NCBI RefSeq assembly: GCF_038008685.1
Contig: NZ_JBBOZQ010000001.1
Location: 496,001 to 560,000, forward strand
Reading direction: 5' to 3'
Length of the DNA stretch: 64,000 nucleotides
DNA from: Lysinibacillus sp. FSL W8-0992
GTDB lineage: Bacteria; Bacillota; Bacilli; Bacillales_A; Planococcaceae
Shown here: positions 25,665-35,868 of the stretch, piece after piece
Layout of the letters: each line of letters opens with the position of its first letter
Numbering within the stretch: position 1 is the stretch's first letter
Translations under genes and position numbers: made by a program
Notes under the pieces: model-generated
What the model was told of the DNA's origin: nothing
The model's input: only the letters and a program-made list of their open reading frames with translations
The model's database searches: none

Positions 25665-27767
25665 TTATGCAAGTTTAAATCGATTCACGACTTCTTGTAG
25701 CTCTTTAGAGATTTGGTTCATATTGTTAATTGATTCTGCAACCTTTTGCATTTCTGCCTGTTGATCCACAGCAGATGCACTTACTTGTTCAGCAGAAGCT
25801 GCAGTTTCCTCTGAAACGGCAGAAATACTTTGAATCGCTGTAACTGCCTGATCTTTTTGCTCTAACATTTGGGAAAGATTTGACAAGAGGTCATTAATTG
25901 CCGTTGCAATAGAATGAGAAAGCTCATTATTATCTTTAAAAGCAAGCTCTGTATTTTGCACTGATTCATTTTGAGCTTGCATCAAATCAGCATTAGAAGC
26001 AATAACAGACACCGTTTGCTTCGCATCTTCTAGAATGCTAGTTACCGTTTTCTTAATCACTTCTGTTTCGTTTTTAGACTGTTCCGCTAGTTTACGAACT
26101 TCTTCCGCTACTACTGCAAAGCCTTTTCCATGCTCTCCTGCACGAGCAGCCTCAATACTTGCATTTAACGCTAGTAGGTTGGTTTGCTCCGTTACTCCTT
26201 GAATGGATACAATAATTTGGTTGATATTTCTGATGTTGCTAGATAAAGATTCCATCTGACTTTGAATGCGTGCATTCATTTCATTTGTTTCAGCATTTCG
26301 ATCACGTAAGCCTTCAACTTCTTTCATGCCCTGCTCTGTAGAAGCTTTTGTTTTCATTGACAGCTCATCCATTTGTTTGGAAAGCATTGTAATGGCGTCA
26401 ATTTGATCGGATAAATCAATCATTCGATAATTTGTTTCTTCCGTATCCTCTGATTGTTTCGAAGCACCTTGCGCAATTTCATTGATAGCTACAGATACTT
26501 CCTGATTTGATGCGACAATTTCATTAAATGCTTCATTGACATCATCTGATGATTGATTAAGTAATGTTGAAGAATTTAATACCGTATGGATGGCATCATT
26601 CGTTTTGTCCAGCATATTGTTATAGGCTACTGCAACAGCACCAATTTCATCTGATTTTATAAATTTTTCATCTATTTTTTTAGTTAAATCGCCTTCAGCC
26701 GCCGTTTCAATAGATGCACGTAAAACTTTCAAAGGCTTTAACTGTTTAAAGATAAACATCGCACTGGCAGCAGCCATTAAAACTACCATAATGATTGCAG
26801 CTACAATCGTAAAGATGAGAACTTTATTATACGTTTCTAATATTTTAGATTTAGGTAAAACTAACTGCACTGACCATACTTCGTCAATGTTTTCTAACAT
26901 CATTGGAGCAAAAGCATTGAATGATTCTTCTCCAAGCTGCTTAGAGTCAACATACAGACTATCTAGCACCCCATTGTCCATGGATTGTTTAACACTTGTC
27001 CAATCAATAGCATCCTGCATATTCGTCCCGTCTAGCTTTACGTTAATACTATTTACTGTTAACATACCTTGATTTGTAATAATTCCTGCATAACCACCAT
27101 CAGGAGTAATGGATTCAGCTAATCCCTTTAAAAAATCAACAGATAAATCTGCCGTTAATACGCCAAAATTTTTACCTGAGGCATTAACTAGCGGTACTGC
27201 AATTGTCGTCATCGATATCGTTTTACCATTCACGCTATAATCATACGGCTCTGTTAGCACAGCACGACCTTCTTCTGTTGGTATACGATACCAATCAGCC
27301 GCATCCGTTTTGTCAATTCCCTCTATAGCATTAGTAGAAGTCTTATTTCCATCTTTAGTTAAATAAGGTATGAAGCGATTATTTTGATCTATTAATGCAG
27401 TGTCGATAGTTGGGCCAACTTTTATAGCGCCATTTTCAAGGACGGCACCTACACCAAGTAAATCCTCATTTTTCATTAAATTAGTTTCCAGTATATCCAT
27501 TACACTTTCTGTTGAAAGCTCGTCATTTTTTTGCATTGCTTCAACAATACGTTTTGTCGTTTGTAATGTATCATTGGCTTTCTTAAACCGTTCGCTCATC
27601 TTCGCAGCAGATAATTCCGCGTTTTGAAGCGTTGCGTTTTCTAAATCATTGACACTCTGATTATGTAGAATAACACTTGTTACCAATGTATAAGCAATAA
27701 ATAACACTAAAAATAATCCTAAAATTAAAGAAGATAGTTTTAAAGCAATACTTTTTGGTTTTTTCAT
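25665..27767 (-). CDS. Methyl-accepting chemotaxis protein with dCache sensor
   Basis: Chemoreceptor of 700 residues. TM1 about 10-32, a large extracellular region 33-310 with double-Cache features ([19 protein letters not shown] and [15 protein letters not shown]), TM2 about 315-338, HAMP to about 395, then the signalling coiled coil with tip [19 protein letters not shown] near 522-540. Amino acids are common dCache ligands, but none can be named. The frame opens at 27821; GGAGGTG lies 6 bases before the ATG at 27767 ([11 protein letters not shown]), which was chosen. An array of 21-bp repeats sits between stop and terminator. Confidence 0.93.
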   Translation of the reverse strand: MKKPKSIALKLSSLILGLFLVLFIAYTLVTSVILHNQSVNDLENATLQNAELSAAKMSERFKKANDTLQTTKRIVEAMQKNDELSTESVMDILETNLMKNEDLLGVGAVLENGAIKVGPTIDTALIDQNNRFIPYLTKDGNKTSTNAIEGIDKTDAADWYRIPTEEGRAVLTEPYDYSVNGKTISMTTIAVPLVNASGKNFGVLTADLSVDFLKGLAESITPDGGYAGIITNQGMLTVNSINVKLDGTNMQDAIDWTSVKQSMDNGVLDSLYVDSKQLGEESFNAFAPMMLENIDEVWSVQLVLPKSKILETYNKVLIFTIVAAIIMVVLMAAASAMFIFKQLKPLKVLRASIETAAEGDLTKKIDEKFIKSDEIGAVAVAYNNMLDKTNDAIHTVLNSSTLLNQSSDDVNEAFNEIVASNQEVSVAINEIAQGASKQSEDTEETNYRMIDLSDQIDAITMLSKQMDELSMKTKASTEQGMKEVEGLRDRNAETNEMNARIQSQMESLSSNIRNINQIIVSIQGVTEQTNLLALNASIEAARAGEHGKGFAVVAEEVRKLAEQSKNETEVIKKTVTSILEDAKQTVSVIASNADLMQAQNESVQNTELAFKDNNELSHSIATAINDLLSNLSQMLEQKDQAVTAIQSISAVSEETAASAEQVSASAVDQQAEMQKVAESINNMNQISKELQEVVNRFKLA

Positions 27768-28150
27768 TACAAACACCTCCATTTTTATAAAATAATCATA
27801 ATGTATGGACCTATGTATCACAACAATAAATAATCTAATTTTACCAAGTCAATTAAAATTTTCTAATAAAAATGCCTGATTTTTAGACAACAAATTGATA
27901 CCAACACCCATTTTTACTAAAATTTGTTATATCTATGTGAGTTAAACAACTATAGGCATTAGAAATAACTTTCTAATAAAATTCCCGCTCTCTTTATCAC
28001 TGTAGAAATTTCGGAAGCGCTTCTAGTGGTAGTAATGATATATTATACTATAAAAAACGACTGACCTTTTTACCTATTAACCTAAAATATGCATAAAAAA
28101 TCCTTAAGCTATGATAAAATTAATATTATTAAAATAGGAGGTTTGCCCGT
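27768..28150. other. Divergent intergenic region between mcp2 and the secreted repeat protein
   Basis: AT-rich with no gene. The 10-base palindrome GAAGCGCTTC at 28015-28024 resembles the centre of a catabolite-responsive element but misses flanking positions. AGGAGG at 28136-28142 is the ribosome binding site of the next gene. Confidence 0.45.
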
Positions 28151-29455
28151 ATGAAACATAAAAAAAGCCTAGCCTTGCTTGCTCTAGTAGCCGTTCCATC
28201 GCTTATTTATTCAACACCTATAACGTCTGCATCAGCTGCCGATACCTCGACACATGCAAAGACGGCATACATATATAATAATTATTACTACTATAATTCC
28301 AACGTGCAGAATGTTATACAGCTTATTTCAAATATTAATGATACATCATTTGCGTTTCAGGCTTACTTAGAGGCTGCCATCAAAGCCTACAATGCATTGT
28401 CAGAAACTGAAAAACAATATGTTACAAATTACTCGACTCTATCAAATCACCAACAAACAAGAGTAAATTATCGTAGACTAGCTGCTCAAATTGAAGAAAA
28501 ATTGGCTTCAGTCGATTCTACTTCTGTTAACTATTATCAAAACGTTATTGAAACGAGAGATTGGTACAACACATTGAATGCTGCGCAAAAAACTTTTGTC
28601 AGCGCCGAAACACAAAAAATATTGACGTCGTCGATTACACCAAATACTTCTATCGATAAAGTTGTAAACAAAATTCAACTATTAAACGCCTCTCGTCTTA
28701 GCTTCCATAAAGATGTGGCTGAAGCACGAGCAGAGTATAATGCATTAAGAAAATTCTCAAACGTTTATTTGCCTACAGGTATTGAACAGCTTTTACTAGA
28801 TGCTGAACACGTCGTTACGATGGATAAGGCCGCTGCAAAAGAAGTCGAAAATGCCATTGCAGCTTTATCGCCGAAAACATCTACAACGCACGATGTACAA
28901 GCAGTAAAAACTGCCTTCGAAGCATTAACGCCTGTACAACAACAGCTTGTGCCAAATGTGTGGATATTAGTAGACTATGTAAAAGGAAAATATAAACTAC
29001 CAGCTAAGGGCAATACGATTAAAACACCGGAACTATCCGACTCTGCCGCAGTACCAGGAAAAAATACGCTGATGTCGAAAAGTCGAAACACATATAAAGC
29101 AAAAATCAATGTTGCTGATTCTGAAAATGACAATGAACGCTTTGTATTAACAACAAAGGCAAATATGGTTGTTATCATTCCACCATTAAATACGCTCGTT
29201 AATGAAGATTTTGGCGTAATGGACATTCAGCTAACAAGAAATTTAAATCGCATTACGTTCCAAGCGGTATTAAATAAAATGCCTGCTAAATTCGAAGCAA
29301 ATATCGAAATCATTTTAGAAAATTTACCTGAGAATGCTTCCATCGTTCAAATCAATGATTTTGGAGACCACGAGCCTGTGTCCTATACAGTCAATGGCAA
29401 TCAATACATCATTGAAACGCAAACATCTGGTACATTCCAAATTGTTAGAAATTGA
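28151..29455 (+). CDS. Secreted protein with four helical repeats, function unknown
   Basis: A 434-residue exported protein. Residues 1-29 are a Sec signal peptide (KHKK, hydrophobic core, ASA-A cleavage site). A Tyr/Asn-rich patch (YIYNNYYYYNSN) follows. About 55-290 contains four related helical modules marked by AIKAYNALSETEKQYV, TRDWYNTLNAAQKTFV, ARAEYNALRKFSNVYL and VKTAFEALTPVQQQLV. The last 120 residues are beta-rich. Similar x-AYxALTxxQKxxV helices occur in SLH and adhesin-like surface proteins, but here no SLH domain, sortase motif or lipobox is present, so the protein should be released or bound non-covalently. It converges on the giant SLH gene. Function not recognised. Confidence 0.75.
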   Translation: MKHKKSLALLALVAVPSLIYSTPITSASAADTSTHAKTAYIYNNYYYYNSNVQNVIQLISNINDTSFAFQAYLEAAIKAYNALSETEKQYVTNYSTLSNHQQTRVNYRRLAAQIEEKLASVDSTSVNYYQNVIETRDWYNTLNAAQKTFVSAETQKILTSSITPNTSIDKVVNKIQLLNASRLSFHKDVAEARAEYNALRKFSNVYLPTGIEQLLLDAEHVVTMDKAAAKEVENAIAALSPKTSTTHDVQAVKTAFEALTPVQQQLVPNVWILVDYVKGKYKLPAKGNTIKTPELSDSAAVPGKNTLMSKSRNTYKAKINVADSENDNERFVLTTKANMVVIIPPLNTLVNEDFGVMDIQLTRNLNRITFQAVLNKMPAKFEANIEIILENLPENASIVQINDFGDHEPVSYTVNGNQYIIETQTSGTFQIVRN

Positions 29456-29460
29456 ATAAA

Positions 29461-29506
29461 TTCCCACACCTTGATTCCAGTCATTAATAGGTGTGGGAAT
29501 CTTTCT
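29461..29506 (+). terminator. Terminator of the secreted repeat protein gene
   Basis: TTCCCACACCT / AGGTGTGGGAA followed by TCTTTCTTTT, directly after the stop codon. Confidence 0.88.
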
Positions 29507-29516
29507 TTTGTCCACA

Positions 29517-29553
29517 TAAAAAGACACTAGCCATTATAAATAGCTAGTGTCTT
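29517..29553 (-). terminator. Terminator of the 1417-residue SLH protein gene
   Basis: Leftward: AAAGACACTAGC / GCTAGTGTCTTT followed by TTTTTATG, 13 bases past the stop. Confidence 0.88.
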
Positions 29554-29565
29554 TCTAATTTTGAT

Positions 29566-32500
29566 TTATTGTGTTCTAGGCTGAATTAATACATAATTTA
29601 AAGCTGCTGGATCTGTTGAAGCTTTTGCATACACAATATTTCCATACTTATCTTTCGTGAACAGATAAATTCGTTGATCTTTTTGGAATATATTTGTTGA
29701 AGTTGGATCACTACCTGTTTGGATCGCTGTAAAGGTCTTCGCAGAACTTGCATCTGCAGGTGCTGTAATCTTACCTTTACCGTAAGAAACAATCGCTCCA
29801 CCAGGAATATACGTAAAGTTATTACTATCTGCATTGGCAATAATACTTTCAATATTATTAAGTGATAAATCATATCCGTCGTTCAGTACTGCATAGTAAT
29901 AGTGCTGATCCCATGTAATATCAGCATTCAGATTCGCAACAACCTGAACCTTCTTAGAAATATTCAAATTGCTTGGGAATTGCGTATCTGGTAATAATGT
30001 CGCAGAAGTAATTGTATTTTCTTTTGTTGGATATTTGTACTCTGCTCTATCTTTACTAAATGTCCAGCCGCCTTTATCTTTCGCGGTAGCATTTACAAGG
30101 ATATCAAAGCTTCGTTTTACTTCACTATTGAACGTGATAATAAGCTTGCGAGATTCCCAATCGCTTGTGCCTGTAACATCTTTCCAATTCGATGATGTGA
30201 AGGTTGGTGTAATAGCTGTTGTAGTACCTGGCTCAACTAATGTAAAGTCAAATCCTGTATTGATAGCCTCTGAAAATGTCACTTCAAATGTTTTACCATC
30301 AAGTCGTTTAAAGATTGGATCTTGAACTTTTGGCGGTGTTCCATCTGCGAAGAATGTATATTTCATCACACCATTACCATCCCCACCATTAGGTAAGGCT
30401 ATCGTTTTATTTTGCTTCTCATCAAATGTATAAACTTTTGATTCTGTCCCTTTTTGTAGCATCGTTACGTTATTATAACGATCCTTTACAGCAACATATA
30501 GCTCATACTGTTGATGTGGCGCAAGTGTTAAAGAAATCTCATTTGTATCTTTACGCATGCTGCTCGTAATTCCTTTAGCCATCACTTCTTCAGGAGTTGT
30601 TGGTCCAGGTGTTGAGTCGCCTACATTTCGAAGAACGTAGTAATAAGAACCGTCCTCGTCTGACATAAATTTGAAGGTTGCTTTTCGATCCCCTTCTAAT
30701 ATTTTAATTGACGTATTGTCGATAACTGGTGGTGTACGGTCATCAATAACATGTTTTGTTTGAATATCCGAGACATTCCCTGAACGATCTCGCAATACCA
30801 TATAAATTGAATAGCTCTTAAATGGATCTAAAGGTGGAATCGTATTAGGTAGCGGAATTGTCACCTTTTGTTTTCCTAACTGTGCTGGCTTATTACCGCC
30901 ACTACCGATAATCGGTATATTCGTGCCTCCTACATTAAATTCTTTTGAATTTAATTGCACAGCTTCGATTAATCGTAAACGATCATCACGTGTTAAATTT
31001 AAATCTGATTCCATAATTAAATAATGATATGTTCCTGCTTTTGTTGCATTGAATTCGACAAGTGTCTGATCTTTAGCATTATTAATAGCAGGTTCACCGA
31101 TAATCGTTAAATATGGCCACTCACCATCTCTATGAATATACTCTGCTGTATTACGCGGAACGCTATTCACTGGTGCATTGTTAATATTCTCAAATTCATT
31201 ATCAGCTAAATCTTTTACGTTTGGAGAAATCGTTACGACCAAGTTATCTCCATTAACAAAACCTGTTAAAGAAGGAATTGTGAAAGTTAATCTTTTTTGA
31301 GCTTTATTGTATACTACTTTTTCAGGGCGAATCGGTTTTTGTAAACCTTGGTTAACAATACCTGTCCCTGTCAGTTCATAGTTTTCCACTTTCTCAGCAG
31401 AAGTTAGATCTAGTTCTTCACTTACTGTTACATAAAATTCATTTTTTATTTCATCTTGTAAAACGAGTTCTCCGCCAACAATGTATGGAGGAATATTATC
31501 TAAAGCGCCTGTTTTGAACTCTTTAATCGCCTCTTTTGGAATTGGGTCAACTGAATAATTCCCTGACTCATCTTTCATTACTACATAAAGTTGATACGAT
31601 TCTTCAGGGTCTAAACCCGTCAGTAATCCGTCAACTTTCAGTTTACCAGCAACAGCCTTCCCCTTACCTGTTGGTTTAGCAACAATATCTGCTGTTGTTG
31701 GATCTGCGGCAGTTGTTTTTTTACGCACATAGTAGTAGTATTCTCCAGGTTCACTCGCTGTAAATGTAAATTCTGCACGTGTCCCACCATGTAGAGGGTT
31801 TACTGCTAGCGATTTTACGACTGGTGGTGATGAATCTTTCATTTGGAATGATTGCGATTTAATATCCGACGTATTTTTCGCTCCGTCTACTACCATTACA
31901 TAGACAACATATTCTTTTTTCTCGCCTAAATTAGTTACTTTAAACGTGTTTTTGCCATTGACGGCTGATGCCGTGCCACTTGCTACATTATCAGTAGATA
32001 TACGATTGACCATCTCTCGTTTTGTTGGTGCTTCCGCATTTTTTTCACGAACGATATAGTAATACGTTCCCACTTTATCTGATGTAAAGTCTACTTGAAC
32101 ATCACTACCATTCAATACGCTTACATTTGTAATATCGATTAACGGCTTTGTTTTATCTGCTGGCTTTTGATTGTCAATATCATCTTTATCGATTGGTTTA
32201 CCATCTGGGTCTGTAATATTTCCTATGTTATCTTTATCATCTAAGAAATCATCGAAAATATTATTTGGTCCTTCGTCTTTTGGAAGGATCACTTTGTCGA
32301 TATATGTGTAGTCACCAATGTCAATCCAGCCATATGCATTATCTACATAAAGCGTACCTACACGACCATCTATATAAAGTTCTAAATCGGTATAGCTATT
32401 GTAATTAATCCAGTCGATATTGCTCGTTCCATATATCGTTAGCTTTGTTTCTGTATCTAAATTCAGCGTACCGATATTGCCTTGAATCTCAAATTCACGT

Positions 32501-33819
32501 ACATTTCCGATAATATCTACACGAGGTAGCTTTTTATTTGTTTCAATTTTTGTACCACTTTGAGACACAACTAGTCGTGATACAGTACTATTGTAAAATT
32601 CAATATGCTTTTCAACATTTTTCATCGTTACTTGATCTTTTGACCAGTTTTCAAAAGGTTTGTTTTTATCTGGATTTTGATTTGAATCCGTCCAGTTTTG
32701 AAGATCGCTCGATGAGTTACTATTTGATGAGCTTTCTCCTTCCTGCTTATCTGGATTAGACCAGTTGATAAATGAAAAATTATTGCTAGCTACACGGCCA
32801 AGTGCTAAAGGCTTATAGTAAGAAACATCTAAATGTAGCGGTGGGCGTACCGTTTCGTTGACTAACATTGTCCCCGTTAATGTTACATTAGCAAATTCAA
32901 TATAATTCCCATTTACAACGATTGTGCCACCAAAGGACTTATAGTCTCCATCAAACTGTAAAAATCGTGAACTCGTACCACTTGCATTCAACGTTAACTT
33001 TGCGACAGAATAAAGTGTTTTTCCTGAGAGGTCTCCCTCAATAAATGCACCTTTTAGTACATCTGCATTATATTCATTGAAAATATGTGAAAGGCTGTCT
33101 GGTACTGTATACGGTTCAGCATTTATGTAAACAATATCATCTTCAACACCAGTAATTTTATAAGTTGATGCATTGCTTTTTTTCTCTTGTGAACGAACTA
33201 TAAAGGAAGCAATTTGTCCTCGTGTTACCGCATTGAATGGAGAGAATGTGACAGGTGTTGTTCCTTCTGTAATTTGTAAATCTACTAAAGTTTGAATATA
33301 GTAGGCATTACTCGTTTGGCTATTTACATCTTGGAAGCTATGATTAAAATTCGATGCTACTTCGAATTTAAAGCCAAGCACTAAAATTTTGGCTAACTGT
33401 CCTCGCGTAATAACTTCATTTGGCATGAATGAACCACTTGAATAACCAGACATAATCCCTGCATTTTGCAATGCTGCTACATACTTATAATATTCATTGC
33501 TCTTTGGAACGTCTTTGAAATATGGATCTTGTACATTTTTTAAATCTAGCTTTAAAACCGTTGCCAGCATTTTTGCTGCTTGACCACGCGTTACATTTTG
33601 ATTTGGTCGAAACGTTTTATCTGCAAACCCACTAATTGCACCTTGAGAGTATAATTTTAAAATATTGTCATAGTGACTTGAATATTGATTAATATCTACA
33701 AATGGTGAAGTAGCTGCTGCTACTTTTTGTGGTGGTGGTACGACAACAGCAATCCCGCTAGTAGCTAAAACAGTTGCAATAAGTGCTTTGTTCACTTTTT
33801 GGATTTTTGTTTTATCCAT
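29566..33819 (-). CDS. Giant S-layer homology surface protein with repeated beta modules
   Basis: A 1417-residue cell-surface protein. A signal peptide (about 1-36, ending VAAA-T) is followed by three SLH domains (about 40-90, 98-150, 160-212) with the motifs VTRGQAAKML, ITRGQLAKIL and VTRGQIASFI; SLH domains anchor to pyruvylated secondary wall polymer. Residues 220-520 look like a beta-solenoid interrupted by a Ser/Asn/Asp-rich linker near 365-395. From about 555 to 1400 run fibronectin/Ig-like modules, five of which share a G-x-YYY-x-VR-type strand (GTYYYIVREK, GEYYYYVRKK, GTYHYLIMES, GSYYYVLRNV, QHYYYAVLND). No enzymatic motif was recognised. AAAGGAAG precedes the start by 8-9 bases. Confidence 0.9.
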   Translation of the reverse strand: MDKTKIQKVNKALIATVLATSGIAVVVPPPQKVAAATSPFVDINQYSSHYDNILKLYSQGAISGFADKTFRPNQNVTRGQAAKMLATVLKLDLKNVQDPYFKDVPKSNEYYKYVAALQNAGIMSGYSSGSFMPNEVITRGQLAKILVLGFKFEVASNFNHSFQDVNSQTSNAYYIQTLVDLQITEGTTPVTFSPFNAVTRGQIASFIVRSQEKKSNASTYKITGVEDDIVYINAEPYTVPDSLSHIFNEYNADVLKGAFIEGDLSGKTLYSVAKLTLNASGTSSRFLQFDGDYKSFGGTIVVNGNYIEFANVTLTGTMLVNETVRPPLHLDVSYYKPLALGRVASNNFSFINWSNPDKQEGESSSNSNSSSDLQNWTDSNQNPDKNKPFENWSKDQVTMKNVEKHIEFYNSTVSRLVVSQSGTKIETNKKLPRVDIIGNVREFEIQGNIGTLNLDTETKLTIYGTSNIDWINYNSYTDLELYIDGRVGTLYVDNAYGWIDIGDYTYIDKVILPKDEGPNNIFDDFLDDKDNIGNITDPDGKPIDKDDIDNQKPADKTKPLIDITNVSVLNGSDVQVDFTSDKVGTYYYIVREKNAEAPTKREMVNRISTDNVASGTASAVNGKNTFKVTNLGEKKEYVVYVMVVDGAKNTSDIKSQSFQMKDSSPPVVKSLAVNPLHGGTRAEFTFTASEPGEYYYYVRKKTTAADPTTADIVAKPTGKGKAVAGKLKVDGLLTGLDPEESYQLYVVMKDESGNYSVDPIPKEAIKEFKTGALDNIPPYIVGGELVLQDEIKNEFYVTVSEELDLTSAEKVENYELTGTGIVNQGLQKPIRPEKVVYNKAQKRLTFTIPSLTGFVNGDNLVVTISPNVKDLADNEFENINNAPVNSVPRNTAEYIHRDGEWPYLTIIGEPAINNAKDQTLVEFNATKAGTYHYLIMESDLNLTRDDRLRLIEAVQLNSKEFNVGGTNIPIIGSGGNKPAQLGKQKVTIPLPNTIPPLDPFKSYSIYMVLRDRSGNVSDIQTKHVIDDRTPPVIDNTSIKILEGDRKATFKFMSDEDGSYYYVLRNVGDSTPGPTTPEEVMAKGITSSMRKDTNEISLTLAPHQQYELYVAVKDRYNNVTMLQKGTESKVYTFDEKQNKTIALPNGGDGNGVMKYTFFADGTPPKVQDPIFKRLDGKTFEVTFSEAINTGFDFTLVEPGTTTAITPTFTSSNWKDVTGTSDWESRKLIITFNSEVKRSFDILVNATAKDKGGWTFSKDRAEYKYPTKENTITSATLLPDTQFPSNLNISKKVQVVANLNADITWDQHYYYAVLNDGYDLSLNNIESIIANADSNNFTYIPGGAIVSYGKGKITAPADASSAKTFTAIQTGSDPTSTNIFQKDQRIYLFTKDKYGNIVYAKASTDPAALNYVLIQPRTQ

Positions 33820-33944
33820 CTCACTCTTCCTTTCACATATAATTAATACGTAAAAATATCATTTTCATCATACCCTTTATATCGACAGGTAGATAGTGAA
33901 CCTTCATAGTATTTCTAAAATAATGGAAGAAAGTCAGATACAAA

Positions 33945-33982
33945 ATAAAAAAGCCAAGAAGCATCGGTGCTTTCTTGACTTT
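33945..33982 (-). terminator. Terminator-like hairpin in the 5' leader side of the SLH gene
   Basis: Leftward: AAGTCAAGAAAGCA / TGCTTCTTGGCTT (one mismatch, one bulge) followed by TTTTTTATTTTG, 126 bases before the SLH start codon. No leftward gene lies upstream that it could end. Confidence 0.55.
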
Positions 33983-34195
33983 CCCAAAATATAGGCATAC
34001 ATCATATCATACTTGTTCTGTCATAAGGGAAAGGGGGATAACCTTAAGTCTTGCCAAGTTGATCGAGAGATGTGTCCCGAGTTTACGTATTATTTAATAT
34101 CAATAGCTTGCCCAAATTATCGTTCTATTATTCAAATACCCATAATCTTAAAAGGTAAACATATTTATGATTAGATTTTTTAATTTACAAAAGTT

Positions 34196-34290
34196 CTATC
34201 GGCGATTTATGGGCTCATGCAGGCGATTACGTAATTTTATCGGCGATTTCCTCGAGGTTATCGGCGATACACCCACTTCTATCGCTATTT
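34196..34290. repeat. 21-bp phased array, locus 2 (five units)
   Basis: Cores GGCGATT at 34201, 34222, 34242 and GGCGATA at 34263, plus a degenerate TATCGCTATT from 34280: spacing 21, 20, 21 and about 21. It lies between the divergent SLH and CoA-transferase genes. No other gene-like structure was seen in 33983-34557. Confidence 0.75.
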
Positions 34291-34557
34291 CCATCATTAA
34301 TACCCATCTAATTTCTAAATATTTTTCCTTTTATTGTTATTGCGACATATAATTTTATTATAAATTAATTTATAATAAAAAATAACATAGGCAATTCAAT
34401 GTATCTTCTGTTATAATACTGAATAAAATAAGCACAATCTGTATTAATACAGAATTTTATAAAACACGCTTTTCGCACTATGGGGATAATGAGAAAAGCG
34501 CTACTAATGCTTCTTAAAAGACTGCATTGTAGCCTACACAAAAAGGGGTTGGAAGAT

Positions 34558-35742
34558 TTGGGTATTTTAAAGGGGTTAAAAATTCTCGATTTTTCTGCAT
34601 TACTACCAGGGCCTATGGCAACGATGATTTTTGCCGACCTAGGTGCGGAGGTCATCCATGTGGAATCCTCCAAACGCGTAGATTTAACGCGGATTATGCC
34701 TCCCTATGATGAAGATCATGAGGCATATATTCATCAGCACTTGAATCGTTCCAAAATGTCACTTACATTAAATTTGAAATCGCCAGAGGCAGTAGAAATT
34801 GTCAAGTCACTTATACAAGAGTACGACGTAATTATTGAAGGTTTTCGACCAGGGGTCATGCAACGACTCGGTATTGGCTACGAAGAGCTAAAAGAAGTAA
34901 ATCCAAAACTGATATATTGTGCTATTACAGGCTATGGCCAAACTGGACCATATAGCAACCGACCCGGCCATGATAATAATTATCTGGCACTAGCTGGTGT
35001 TCTCGACTATTCTCGTCATAAAGACAAAAAACCTGTCTCCATGGGGGTTCAGCTTGCAGATATTGCTGGTGGTACGATGCACGCTGCTATAGGGGTACTT
35101 GCTGCAGCACTACACCGAGAAAAAACAGGAGAAGGTCAGTATGTCGATATTAGCATGACCGATGCTGTTTTCTCACTTAATGCAATGTATGGCTCTGCCT
35201 ATATTGGCGGTGGCCGTGTGCCTCAGCCTGAACAAGAAATTTTAAACGGTGGTAGCTACTATGATTTTTATAAAACGAAGGATGGGCGATTTTTCTCAGT
35301 GGGCAGTCTAGAGCCACAGTTTCGTCGGCTACTATGTGAAGCCCTTGATATTCCAGAACTTATTGATAATACATTCAATGATTCATACTATACTCAAATT
35401 CGATTTAAAGAGGCAGTGCATGATGCCTTTTTATCGAAAACCTACAACGAATGGCTCGAAGTCTTTAACGAAAATTTCGAAGGTTGTGTCGAACCGGTGT
35501 TAACTTTTCCAGAAGCGTGCGAGCATCCGCAATTACAAGCTCGTGGGATGATTGTGGAAATTCCGAAAAATGATGGTACAACGCAAAAACAAATTGCATC
35601 TGCCTTTAAATTTGATGGAGCCAATCCAACGTACAAGCATGTTGGCGCAAAGCTAGGTGAGCATAACGAAGAAGTATTGTCAGCACTTGGCTATAGTTCG
35701 GAACAAATCATTGCATTTCAAGAAAAAGGGGTTTTAGAATAA
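34558..35742 (+). CDS. CaiB/BaiF family (class III) CoA-transferase
   Basis: A 394-residue enzyme of the family III CoA-transferase/alpha-methylacyl-CoA racemase group. The N-terminal LDFSALLPGPMATMIFADLGAEV is the family signature, and the catalytic Asp lies in NRPGHDNNYLALAG near 140. QLADIAGGTMHAAIGVLAAAL resembles the racemase branch more than formyl-CoA transferase. The frame is open from an ATG at 34480, but homologs begin around GLKILDF; AAGGGG stands 9 bases before a TTG at 34558, which is the likely start. Substrate unknown. It has no pathway partner beside it. Confidence 0.85.
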   Translation: MGILKGLKILDFSALLPGPMATMIFADLGAEVIHVESSKRVDLTRIMPPYDEDHEAYIHQHLNRSKMSLTLNLKSPEAVEIVKSLIQEYDVIIEGFRPGVMQRLGIGYEELKEVNPKLIYCAITGYGQTGPYSNRPGHDNNYLALAGVLDYSRHKDKKPVSMGVQLADIAGGTMHAAIGVLAAALHREKTGEGQYVDISMTDAVFSLNAMYGSAYIGGGRVPQPEQEILNGGSYYDFYKTKDGRFFSVGSLEPQFRRLLCEALDIPELIDNTFNDSYYTQIRFKEAVHDAFLSKTYNEWLEVFNENFEGCVEPVLTFPEACEHPQLQARGMIVEIPKNDGTTQKQIASAFKFDGANPTYKHVGAKLGEHNEEVLSALGYSSEQIIAFQEKGVLE

Positions 35743-35752
35743 TAAAGAGCAG

Positions 35753-35778
35753 GTGACAGGCACTCAAACAATTCTGAA
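35753..35778. repeat. Family C repeat, copy 1
   Basis: GTGACAGGCACTCAAACAAT followed by TCTGAA, 10 bases after the CoA-transferase stop. Related 22-26 bp copies occur at 45841, 49844, 55996 and 56151. Confidence 0.75.
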
Positions 35779-35815
35779 ATCAACAGTAATAGTCATCAAT
35801 ATTTATTTTTAAAGC

Positions 35816-35860
35816 AAGAGTGTCCCATGAAGTCATTTTTTGACTTCATGGGACACTCTT
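35816..35860. terminator. Bidirectional terminator
   Basis: A perfect 20-base stem (AAGAGTGTCCCATGAAGTCA and its complement) around a T5 loop, with T/A runs on the flanks. It ends both the CoA-transferase gene and the converging gene at 35869. Confidence 0.92.
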
Positions 35861-35868
35861 TTTATCTG

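Noticed and set aside
28010..28026. Catabolite-responsive element around GAAGCGCTTC
   Set aside because: The centre is palindromic but at least two conserved flanking positions of the cre consensus are missing.
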